Of a DNA stretch of 64,000 nt, positions 24,858-35,608 are shown in pieces. Position 1 is the first letter of the stretch. Each line of letters opens with the position of its first letter. Under the pieces are notes generated by a model. It worked only from the letters and a program-made list of their open reading frames with translations. It searched no databases and was not told where the DNA came from. Source of the stretch: Paratinospora sagittata (lineage: Eukaryota; Streptophyta; Magnoliopsida; Ranunculales; Menispermaceae); the NCBI GenBank assembly GCA_035771175.1, contig CM069593.1, positions 38,658,741 to 38,722,740 on the forward strand, written 5' to 3'. Position numbers and translations under genes: made by a program.

Positions 24858-25263
24858 AGTTGTAAATATGTTAAATATTTAAATAGTAATTATATGTAAT
24901 ATACACGTATCTTAGGTAGTATGATATTTAAGTTATATATGTATTTAAGTGATATATGTATCTAAGTTGTATAAATACGTATGTATACGTATTTTATATG
25001 AATCATATGAGAGCATAATTACTCATTCATGTAAGAGCATAGTTATCCATCATGTGAATTGATGATCTTTTGATGTAAATCTCTCCCTATAAATATGGAA
25101 GAGATCATGAAGAGAAGTTGTAGAGAAAATGAAAAGAGAAAGAAAAATGGAAAAAAGATGAATAAATGAGTTGTAAAATGTTGAAGGAATGACAGAAAAT
25201 GGATAATGAAATTTAACATTTTTCTTTGAGCATTCTTTGATTATTCTAATTCAATTTACAACA
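24858..25263 (+). repeat. 5' LTR of copia element C
   Basis: It pairs with the LTR at 44682-45127: both run from GTTGTAAATATGTT to a terminal ACA and share TATA-like and R-region landmarks (CTCTCCCTATAAATATG near 25081). The left LTR is 406 bases and the right one 446; the right one has extra copies of short internal units. The 5' flank ATGAT (24853-24857) matches the 3' flank of the right LTR exactly, proving a single original insertion. The first LTR base has mutated from T to A. Confidence 0.9.
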
Positions 25264-25279
25264 CGTTATCAACACGAAG
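25264..25279 (+). promoter_or_regulatory. Primer binding site of copia element C
   Basis: CGTTATCAACACGAAG directly follows the 5' LTR, where the minus-strand DNA primer site lies in LTR retrotransposons. Sequences of the form GTTATCA(A/G)CACGA occur at this position in some plant copia elements; the matching tRNA was not determined. Confidence 0.6.
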
Positions 25280-26484
25280 ATTCTGCTCAATCAAATAGTT
25301 CAATCATAAAAAATATATTAAGGTAAAATTTTATAAATTTTTATTATGTTCATTTATTTAATGTATTTCCAGTTACACTGCAATTTTTATTTTTATTTTG
25401 ATTCTATAGCCTAAAGCTATGTAGAGAAATGCATATAGCATGAAGCTATATTGATATTTTGTTTACGTAACCTGAAGTTATGTAGAACAATTTATAGATT
25501 CAAGCTATATATTAAGAAATAATTTTTTAGTTAAGAGCTATATTTTTCATAACCAGAAGTTATGCTATAATTTCATTTATTTATTTATTTCTCTAACATC
25601 TAACGTAACATATAATTTATAGACTTTAACATCATTATAAAATTCTTATGCGAAATCACATGAGTTTTGTCCACGGGGCTCATATATTTGTTGATTTGTA
25701 AATTAGCTTGAAGCTAATATAATGCATTAACACTAACATTTTATTTTATTATGAGACATTACTAACATTAACGCTGACACTAATATTTTATTTTATTGTG
25801 ATGCATTATTATACTAACATTGACACTAACACTAACATTTTCTTTTATCATGATGCATTATTATACTAACTTTTTTCTTTTACATTTTCTTTTATTGTTG
25901 AATAATTATTTATGATTAATTGGTTATTTCAATTATTTAATTACTTTTGAAGATTTAATATTTAAAACTATGAACAAGAAGACATAACCTGAAGTTTATG
26001 GACATCTCATGACAAAAACTCATAACCTTTTATTTAAAGGTTCATTATAATTAATTGCACCTGAAGTTGCAATATTACAATCATACGGACCCGAAGGTCA
26101 TTATGACCAAATGACTAATTGCACCTGATGTTGCAATGTTAAAGTTTCATGAAATAAATTATATATTTGAAGAAGACATATTTGAGAAGATAAATTATCT
26201 CGCATGTGCTCTTGAAGTAGCAATACAAAGACTGTTAAAATCTTCTCAAAAAGCTTTGCGATGAAAATTACTATGCTCATCCACTTAAATTTTATATCAT
26301 TTCCCGAAGTGAATGCTACTTTAATGATCATGAATATGACTTATAACAAAGACCATGATCGTGGATGAGAAAATGAATATGACAAATGCCATAATTAAAA
26401 TTATTATGATAACCATGATGGTTACAATTTGGAATATGATTACAACCATATATTTGAAATAAATCTATTTTGTTCCACCAGAAG
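25280..26484 (+). other. 5' internal region of copia element C
   Basis: This is leader and decayed gag sequence of element C. It contains recurring short motifs such as CCTGAAGTTATG and CATGAAGCTAT (25414-25570, 25980-26140) and a degenerate tandem repeat of about 60 bases with CTAACATTTTATTTTATTA (25720-25870). No intact gag frame was found. It is cut off at 26485, where unrelated sequence begins. Confidence 0.6.
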
Positions 26485-27239
26485 TGTAACACCCCGTAAT
26501 TTTAATTAAATACATCCGTTGAAATTCAGCCTACGTCAGGGGCGTCGTGACAAGAAGTGGAGTAATCTTATCGTAGTACAAGATAAATTCAATTATTTGA
26601 GTGATTATCCAATGAAATTGACAGCTGCCGACAGATGGCCGACAATTAGAAAACCTCTAATCATTCAATTAGAAATAGTGCATTAAGTTAATAACTTTAT
26701 AAACAACTTTAACCCTCATCATTTTTCATCTCAAAGCAAAAAAGGGAAGTTCGTGTAGGCAATGACACAAAATCGATCTGATACCCGAGGAACGAAAGGT
26801 AACTACCAATCACATCCAAAAGATGTGTTTGCCAAAAGAGTAATGGATCCAATGGTGATGGATCCTCTAACAAATACTCTAATACATAATCTGTATAATC
26901 ATGGGGTGGAGCGACAAATCTTAGATGAAAGAGGAAATCCGCTTATGAAAATTCATGAGATATATGTCTGGCGTTGGATACAACAACAAACAAGCACATT
27001 AATGGTGCTTTGGGTCATGATCGATAGCCCGATTATTAGGGTCATAGTACAACATATATCTAGGCAATATTTCCTAGAGTATGTATTGGACAATTTTTGG
27101 CACGGACTTTGGGGGTCTGGGCTGCCCATATTAGTTGTATATAAGTATGACTAAGTGTGAGCCACAACTATGTAAATCCATATCAACAAATAATTATATT
27201 ATTGATAAATAAGAAGGAATACATGGAGTTCTAGTGATC
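26485..27239. other. Unassigned segment inside copia C
   Basis: It begins TGTAACACCCCG, which looks like the start of a gypsy LTR, but no matching end or second copy is visible. A 130-codon frame (26762-27154, plus) has no domain I recognise. The segment may be the left part of a transposon that also includes the coiled-coil frame on the other strand at 27240-28010. Confidence 0.35.
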
Positions 27240-28010
27240 TGACTTGCCCTCAGAATTTGAAGCTAGTTTGATCAAAATTTGATCTCACTCCTCATAGAGC
27301 TATGTGTTCTCCTCTAACACACGGTCAAAGGAATCTCCTAGACCAATACCTTCTTGTTGTAGGGCATAGTTCTCCTGCCGTAACTCCGCAGTCTCTCACT
27401 GCAAATCACTAGTCTTCTCATGAAGAATGAAAGTCTCTTGCTTTAATCTCTCGTTCTCGTCAGTTAAAGTCTTCATCAAATATTTCATAAATGCTATTTT
27501 ATTATCTATATCATTAACTTGTTCAACCAAGGTCTCTACTTCTTTTTCGAGATAGATAACCCTCTGTCTGAGTTGTGCCAAATTTTATAACTCCAAGGAA
27601 ATGGTATAGTATATAAAAGTTCCTTAGAAAAGAGAAAAAATAAATTTTAGTTCAAAAAATAATAATAATAATAATTACCTTGGAAAGTTTGGACAAAGTT
27701 TTAAGCGAGAGTTCTTTAAGAGACAGAGACAAATATTTTTCCACCTTAGCTTTAAGAATACCGATAGTATAATCATCATAGTTTAGCACAGTGAAATCAG
27801 GCGAAGATTTCATGACATCTTCCTTATTAGAAGATTTGACTACATCGGTCTGAGTAGAAGATCCGACTGCAGCAGAGGAAGAACTAACTTTAGGACCCCT
27901 ACGAGGACGTTTTGCTGTAGGAGGCCACTAAATCGATTTCTTTTTCTTAGCTTGCTCTAAAGGAGAACTCGATACAATAATAATTGTCGACAAGTCGGTG
28001 TGGGATTAGA
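27240..28010 (-). pseudogene. Coiled-coil reading frame with a candidate intron
   Basis: Read on the minus strand, a Lys/Pro/Ser-rich stretch (28000-27800) leads to an acidic block and then to LKAKVEKYLSLSLKELS near 27720. A good 5' splice site (AAG followed by GTAATT) is at about 27678 and a plausible acceptor at about 27594. The frame resumes with a heptad-like coiled coil (LRQRVIYLEKEVETL, then DENERLKQETF) to about 27260. One stop lies just after the acceptor and at least two lie further on. The layout resembles C-terminal tails of large plant transposon-associated proteins, but no catalytic domain is present and the N-terminal part is missing. It could instead be a captured host gene fragment. 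Confidence 0.45.
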
Positions 28011-28315
28011 ACTAATTCCCTCTTCGCCCTTGACACCAGTTAACGAATTCATTTTACTCTGACTATTGCAAATTGTACTGTAGCAAGGAGCCCTTATTCT
28101 TTCACGGTTCAATTTAAATAAAGAAATTATAGAGACACAAGTGTGGTTGCACATGTAATTCGTCAAGATTGATGCCATCGACAATGCCGAAAATTATGCC
28201 GATATGACAATTTGTGTATATTCTGTTTGAAAAATTTGTCACCAACAAATATAATATTGGTGAAACAACGACGTAACACAAGTCATTAAGAGTATAAAAA
28301 TCATGGTATGCTATA

Positions 28316-28663
28316 TGTCACGCCCGGGTTGCACACAGTGCCCTCTACCCAGGGTGATGAGTACCCCAATCTTCAGGGCGTACTCCAGCCATTATGGACC
28401 CATAATATTGTCTTCTCCCAATGGTTCAGTGGCTACCTAAGATGCGAAATCAGACTCCTTAAGGGGAGGTCTCGAGTTCGATCCTGGGGGAGGCCCTGCA
28501 CTATTCATGAATGAATAGTGGAGACAAAGGATCTGGGTAGGGGGCACTGTGTGCAACCCAGATGGGACAATATTATGGGTCCATAATGGTTGGAGTACGC
28601 CCTGGAGATTGGGGTGCTCATCACCCTGGGTAGGGGGCACTGCGGTGCAACCCGGGCGTGACA
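28316..28663. mobile_element. TGTCAC inverted-repeat element, copy 1
   Basis: This 348-base element starts TGTCACGCCCGGGTTGCAC and ends GTGCAACCCGGGCGTGACA, with perfect TSDs CTATA (28311-28315, 28664-28668). The arms are roughly 95 bases, from the ends in to the shared CATAATATTGTC block (about 28401-28412 and its complement at about 28567). The core carries a tRNA-type A box (TGGTTCAGTGG, 28422) and B box (GAGTTCGATCC, 28474), then GGGAGGCCCTGCAC and a palindrome around CATTCATGAATG (about 28506). No protein is encoded. Its right TSD directly abuts the first base of the Tat 5' LTR at 28669. Confidence 0.9.
28422..28484 (+). promoter_or_regulatory. tRNA-like Pol III A and B boxes, copy 1
   Basis: The A box (28422-28432) and B box (28474-28484) are 52 bases apart and agree well with the eukaryotic internal Pol III consensus. 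No cloverleaf with a proper acceptor stem or anticodon arm can be drawn, so this is a tRNA-derived promoter, not a tRNA gene. Confidence 0.65.
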
Positions 28664-28668
28664 CTATA

Positions 28669-29518
28669 TGTTGGACCATATATCGAGCATAAGACACGTC
28701 AGACATGGCACGTATCAAATAGATGTACCGACCTGTTCTGGACATTGGATAAGGATCTGCCCAACCGGGCACACAACCCAAGCCCCTGGTCGGTCATATC
28801 GACCAGGTGGATGACATAGTCACAATGGATGACAAATTAGTGACGATAGGTCTACAATATCAAGTCGGCATTCCATGATAATGATTACCGACCACTAGCT
28901 ATCGATCTTATTACAAACAATATCTTCAGTATCAAGCAGAAAAGACGAGAGACTACAGATCTGCAAACTGACTTATAGGGATCTTCGACCCCGAAGCGGA
29001 TGACGACAGAATGCCCGATCAGACAGGGATAGGGAGTAATCCATTGCGACAAGTTCGGGATTTACTCCTGATTCGACTATGATAAGGCCAAATACTCTAC
29101 CAATTTGACTAGAAGGCTGATAAGTCATCCTAATCCTATAAGGATTGGACCAAATCCTACCAAGAATCAAATATGTTCTCCCAGCACAAGTTAGATTCCT
29201 GATTCTAGAACGACACTACTACAAGGCCAAAGACCTCAAGCCCTCTCTATAAAACGACCACAACCCCTAAGGGGGAGGTAAGCAATTCTAAGTCATTCTC
29301 GACTGAGTTCGGCATTACGCAGTTCTGAATTAACTTAGGCATCGGAGGGTCTTTGGCCGACACCACACTGGTGTTCCTCACGATAGTCTATTCTCTATTG
29401 TTTTCCCTCTTTCAGATAACCAACCTCTGACGATTTCTCTAGGACTCCGACGAGTTCCAGATTAGCATTCTCCCTCCACCTCATCGTCTACTGGTATTGG
29501 TCAAATCTTACACCAACA
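28669..29518 (+). repeat. 5' LTR of the Tat gypsy element
   Basis: It starts TGTTGGACC and ends CACCAACA (inverted TGTTGG/CCAACA), 850 bases. A TATA box (CTCTCTATAAAACG) is near 29242. The primer site follows at once. The matching 3' LTR is absent because the element is truncated at about 35609. Confidence 0.85.
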
Positions 29519-29537
29519 TTTGGTGTCGTCTGTGGGG
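29519..29537 (+). promoter_or_regulatory. Primer binding site of the Tat element
   Basis: TTTGGTGTCGTCTGTGGGG directly follows the LTR. It is one or two bases from the TGGCGCCGTCTGTGGGG form common in plant Tat elements. Confidence 0.8.
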
Positions 29538-32500
29538 AACGACATTGCAAGTTAAAGACAGCTCTGCCGTCATGAGGCAGAAATACCAATTGAGGTGGAG
29601 TCTGTTGCCACGACGACAGCACCCCAAAAATAAAGTTGCAGACCACCTAAAAAGCAGTCAAAGAATTCTGCTCAGAAATCGAGATTGACTGCTATAGAGA
29701 AGAACCCGGAGAAAATGACTCAAAACGCCCTGGAGCAATAACGGATGTTGAGGGAAGTACTCCCCCTACAACCACTTCATAGTCACCTACCACGTACTAG
29801 CATTCGACCCCAGAAGGGGGAGGAAAGTAGGTGCCAAAGTGTGACCTCGAAGAAAAGGTCAGTACCTGGAAAACCTCTTCCTAATCGTAAGTCTTTATCT
29901 GCTAAAGACTTGCGTCACTCGTTGAACTCCAATAAAAGTCATAGCTCGAGTTTTTCCCGGATCAGGTCAGCTCTTCAAAGATCTACGAAACCAACCTCAT
30001 ACATGTCAGTCTCTGAAAAAGAAGATGTGGAAGGAAAGCTTGGTCTTGAGAAATTGGTACCGAGGAAGCCGTACGGGTCAGAGCGCTTTGAAACTATTAG
30101 ATCTGCACCTCGGCATTACCACAATATAAGAGACTCCCTTCTCATTTTATTGAGGATATACTCCAAACACCGCTTCCAAAGAACGTCAACACCACAGATG
30201 TCAGGACGTACAAAGAGAAGGTAGAACCTAGAGATCACATTGAGAACTACAAGTCCTTGATGGAATTCAAGGGCTACAACGACGCCACTATGTGCAAGGG
30301 CTTTCAGATCACCCTTGGCGAACCTGCTCGGAAGTGGTACTGGAAACTCAAAACTGAATCTATATGTTCTTTTGGGCACTTAGCTCACAAGTTCATGAAC
30401 TACTTCGCAGGAAAGAAGGAAAGGGAAAATCTTTTAGACAGCTTGCTAGGCATCAAGCAAAAAAAAGGCAAGACTCTGAAGGAATACCTTGGTCGCTTCG
30501 GCAATGTACAAGTCGACTTAGATAACTGTGACGATAAAACGGCGATCACCGCCTTCCTCGCAGGATTAAGGCCTGGGAAGTTCCAATACTCCCTTGGAAA
30601 AAAAAGGCCCAAACCTACGAAGAGATCCTGGACCGAGTAGAAAAGTACATCAATGTCAACGAGCAAACTGATGCAAAACAAGTAGTAGACGAGTCCCCTA
30701 AAAGCTCGAAGAAAGAGAACAAGAGAAAAAGGGAATACGACCCAAAGGAGGACATCAGAGGCGGAAAAAGATTGAACATTGGCGGCCGAAATTAGAGGAG
30801 TAACAAAGTACCCCAAATCGTGTACTCCAACTACACGCCTCTTACGTCTTCATTAGAGCAAGTCCTCCTTGAGATCCAGAATAGAGAGTACATCCGATGG
30901 CCTAGAAAGTTAAAGTCTCCAGCAGAACAATGAGATAAGAATAAGTATTGTTGGTACCATCGAGACCATGGTCATGATACCGACCAATGCTATGACCTCA
31001 AGCAAGAGATCGAAACCCTATTTCGAAAAGGTAATTTGAGGGAATTCATAAAGAATCCCAACCGGCAGAGAACTCCAGAAGATGAACGAGTTGGGCCGGT
31101 GAGCGAGATTATAACAATCTTCGGTGGAGACCAGATCAGTACCTCGAACCAGGCTTTGAAGGCTTACGATTGGGAATCCAGGTCGAAAGTCATGAACCTT
31201 GGATACCGACCTGAGAAACAGAAGCGGGTCAATTTTGCGATTACATTCACCGAGGAGGAAGCCCAAGACATACTTCGTCCACATGCCAACGCTTTAGTGG
31301 TCACAATGACCGTGGCCAACTACAACATCCATCGAATGTTGGTCGGCAACGGTAGCTCGATAGACATTCTCTACTGGTCGGCATTCAAAAAATTAGGACT
31401 GACCAAGGATCAGCCGAGCCCAGTAGATGTCCCTCTGATAGACTTCACTGGAAACAACATCATGCCAGAACGACCGATAACCCTACCAGTGACAGCCGGT
31501 GACTTAGAGCACAAAGTCACGGTCATGACCATTTTTTTGGTGGTAAAGTGCCCACCGTCCACAATGCCATAATAGGACGACCACTCCTCATTAACCTGAG
31601 GGCGGTTGTTTCAACCTATCATCTGGCTCTGAAGTTCCCAATAGAGTGAGGCGTCGAAGTGGTAAGGGGCAGCCAAAAATAGTCCCGAGACTGTTATGTC
31701 ACGGCTGTAAAGAAGAAAACGGGACAAGAGGAGAGTATCAAGTCCACAGAGGAGCAATTAATGCTTCTAGAGTATCCAGCCAGTACCGACCTCAACCCTA
31801 GGGAAGAAGTGTTAGGGCTCGAACCTCAGGATGAGTGGGCTGAGGTGTAGATCAGAGAAGATTCAGCAAGGACGGCCAAGATCGGAACAGGAATGAGCCC
31901 CACCCTCACCGATCAACTGGTCGGTATCCTATGGGAGCACAGAGACATTTTTGCATGGTCTCATGAGACATACCGACCAGTGTGATGGTGCACTGGCTGA
32001 ATGTCGACCCGGAAGCCAGGTCGGTTAGACAGAAGAGAAGGGCTCTCAGTTTTGACAGAGCTCAAGGTCTACGAGAAGAGGTAGACAAGTTATTGACGAC
32101 AGCCTTCATCAGAAAAGTATTATACCCGGATTGGCTGGCCAACTTAGTAATGGTCAAGAAATCTAATGGAAAGTCGAGAACATGCGTCGACTTCACCGAT
32201 CTGAACAAAGCCTACCAAAAAGATAGCTTCCCGGTGCCTCGCATCGACCAACTGGTGAATGCAAACGCAGGTCACGGGCTACTGAGCTTCATGGACGCAT
32301 ATTTAGGGTACAACCAAATTGTGCTAAGCCGAAGAGATGAAGATAAGACAACCTTCATTACAAACCGAGGTCTGTATTACTACAAGGTGATGCCTTTCAG
32401 CCTGAAAAATGCCGAAGCAACTTGTTAGAAGCTGGTCAATAGCATGTTCACGGAGAAAATTGGAGTGAACATGAAAGTTTACGTCGACGACATGTTGGTC

Positions 32501-34499
32501 AGAAGCGTGGAATCGACAACTCATCCTACCGACCTTTCTAAAGTATTTACGATACTGAGAAAGTATCACATGAAGCTCAACTCAGCAAAGTGCACATTTG
32601 GAGTGAGCTCTGGTAAATTCCTATGATTCCTCATTAATCAGAGGGGAATCGAAGCTAACCCTGACAAGATCCAGGATCTAGTCGACATGCGGTCACCCCG
32701 CACCATGAAGGAAGTCCAGAAGCTCATTGGGTGCGTAGCCGCACTGAGCAGGTTCATCTCCAAGTACACAGACAGATGTCTTCCATTCTTCAAGCTGATC
32801 AAGAAGAAGGCAGTGGAGTGGACCCTGGAATGTGAGAAGGCCTTTCAGGAGTTAAAAGCTTACCTAGGTCAGGCTCCTATGCTCTCAAAACCCCTTATAG
32901 AGAACAACTCTTCCTATACCTAGCAATTTCGAAAGCCGTTGTTAGTTCTGCTCTGGTCAGATAAGAGCAAGGAAGCCAGAAGGCAGTCAACTACACCAAT
33001 AAGTCTTTGCTCGACGCAGAGACGAGATATCTTGAGATTGAGAAGTTGGCAATGGTACTTGTCACTTCAGCTCGAAAGTTGAGACCCTACTTCTAGGCCC
33101 ACAACATAATCGTTCTCACCAAGCACCCGCTGAGACAGGTGCTCCTGAGGCCGAAAACATCCGGACGGTTGACTAAGTGGGCCATCAAGTTGAGTGAATT
33201 CGACATCGAGTACCGACCTCGTACAGCTATGAAGAGTCAAGCATTAGCTGATTTTCTGTCTGAGTTGCCTCAGATACATCCTACTACCGATCAGTTCCCT
33301 GAAGAAGTCTAGAAACTGTTCGTCGACGGCTCTTCCTGCAAGCAGTAATGTGGAGCCGAAATAGTGCTCATCTCCTCCAGAGGCGAGGAACATTTGTGTG
33401 CTCTTCGTTTCGATTTTCCAGCATCTAATAACGAAGCAGAGTACGAAGCACTTTTGGCTGGCTTGCGAATTGCTCTCAGCTGGGTGGTGAACAAACTGCT
33501 CGTCAACTGCGACTCTCAACTCGTTGCAGGACAGGTCACATCAGAGTATCAGGCTAAGGACGACAGAATGCAAACATATATGAAAGAAGCACTGGCCCTG
33601 CTAAAAAGGTTTGAGGAGTATGAACTGACACAGGTGCCAAGAACAGAAATACCTTGACCAATGCCCTTTCCAAGCTAGCCTCCTCAGAGGCCGAGCTCAT
33701 GATCTAGGTCCCAATAGATTTCTTACCTGAAAGAAGTATTGAAAAAATGGGCACCGACTAACTGATCGGTAGCAACCTTCCGGAGGACAAGATCAAAGCA
33801 AGAAAAGTGCGAAAACAGGCTGCTAGATATTCCATAATAAACAATCAGCTTTATAGGCGCAGCTTGTCTATGCCTTATTTAAGATGCCTGCGAAAGGAGC
33901 AAGCTCAACTAGTCCTGGAGGAAATTCATGCGGGCGTATGTGGTAACCATTCTACTAGACGGACTCTCGCATACAAGGTTCTTCCCCAGGGTTATTGCTG
34001 GCCAACAATCCACAATGATGCAATAAGGATAGCTCAGAAGTGCAATAGTTGTCAAAAATATGGAACCAACATCCGAGCTCCGGCGAAAAATCTTTCTCCA
34101 ATCCAGAGTCGATGGCCTTATGCTTAGTGGGGGATGGATCTTATAGGACTTCTACCGACCTGTAAGGGTCAGGTCAAGTTTGCAATTGTTGTTGTTGACT
34201 ACTTCACCAAGTGGGCAGAAGCCGAACCGTTAGCAAAAATTACTAAGCAGAAGACCACATGCTTCATCTGGCAGTCGATTGTGTGCCGTTTTGGAGTCCC
34301 GTACGCCATCATTTCTGATAACGGCAAACAATTCGTCAACGCAAGGTTTCGGTCATTTTGTGAGGACCTCGGTATTCGACACTTCTTTTCTACTCCAGCC
34401 CACCCTCAAGCCAATGGTCAGGTAGAAGCCGTGAACAAGATTATCAAACACACATTGAAGGTCGGGCTTGAGGAAAAGAAGGGAATGTGGGGCTGAAGA

Positions 34500-35246
34500 T
34501 GTCACACCCCGTGGATGTGATGGGTACCTCCTACTCGAGCGTACCCCAGCTATAGCACCACATAATATTGTCCTATCCCGGTACAGCCCGCCACACAAGG
34601 ATGTCTCGTACCCGGGATCATTTGTTCACGCTATTCATGAATAGTGCAGGGCCTCCCACGGATTCGAACCTCAAACCTCATATAGGTTGATTTCGCAATT
34701 CGAGTAACCACTGAATATACATAAGGCTTTTTTGTCACACCCCGCGGATGTGATGGGTACCTCATCGAGCGTACCCCAGCCACTATGATCCCATAATATT
34801 GTCTCATCCAGGTGTACAGCCCGCCACACAAGGACGTCTCGTGCCCCTAGGATCATTTGTCCATATTATTCATAAATAGTGCAGGGCCTCCCCCGGAATT
34901 CGAACATCAAACCTCATATAGGTTGATTTCGCAATCCGAGTAACCACTGAGCCAATTGGTTCAGTGGCTACTCGGATTGCGAAATCAACCTATATGAGAT
35001 TTGAGGTTCGAATCCGGGGGCCAATTGGTTCAGTGGATACTCAGATTACGAAATCAACATATATGAGGTTTGAGGTTCGAATCTGGGGGAGGCCCTGCAC
35101 TATTCATGAATAGTGTGAACAAATGATCTCGGGGGTACGAGACGTCCTTGTGTGGCGGGCTGTACACCGGGATGGGACAATATTATGGGATCATAGTGGC
35201 TGGGGTACCCTCGATGAGGTACCCATCACGTCCGCGGGGTGTGACA
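34500..35246. mobile_element. TGTCAC inverted-repeat element, copy 2 (compound)
   Basis: This 747-base insert starts TGTCACACCCCG and ends CGGGGTGTGACA with perfect TSDs GAAGA (34495-34499, 35247-35251). Removing it restores the Tat integrase frame (WAEDMPQV). It is compound: a left arm with a minus-strand tRNA-like core (34500-34733), then a second left arm (34734) with a minus-strand core, two plus-strand cores and a right arm. Shared blocks with copies 1 and 3 are CATAATATTGTC, CAGGGCCTCCC and CTATTCATGAATAGTG. It has no coding capacity. Confidence 0.9.
34957..35084 (+). promoter_or_regulatory. Two tandem tRNA-like Pol III promoters, copy 2
   Basis: A boxes TGGTTCAGTGG at 34957 and 35026 pair with B boxes GGTTCGAATCC at 35005 and GGTTCGAATCT at 35074, each pair 48 bases apart. 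Mirror-image boxes are on the minus strand (about 34903-34955), and the opposed A boxes form a 32-base near palindrome at 34940-34971. Confidence 0.65.
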
Positions 35247-35608
35247 GAAGATATGCCTCAAGTCTTCTGGTCATGCCGCACCACCTCTCGAACTATGACA
35301 GGAGAAACACCATTCTCTCTGGCATTCGAAATGGAGCCCGTCATACTAGTGAAAAGCGGTATACTGACCTTGAGGACCTCCTTCTTTGACGAAGATAGGA
35401 ACGGGAAGGCCCAGCGTACCGACCTGGATCTACTTGAAGAAAGAAGGAAATAGGCACAACTCAAGCTAACGGCATACCAACAAAAGATCTCGAAGTACTA
35501 CAACGCCAAGGTGAAGCATAAAAGCTTCAAAGTTGGTGACCTAGTGTTAAGGAAGGTTATGCTGAACACGAGTGAGCCTGGAGTAGGCGCCCTCGGTCCC
35601 AACTGGGA

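Noticed and set aside
34951..35020. A functional tRNA gene
   Set aside because: A and B boxes are good, but no acceptor stem, anticodon arm of normal size or terminator can be drawn. It is a tRNA-derived promoter in a mobile element.
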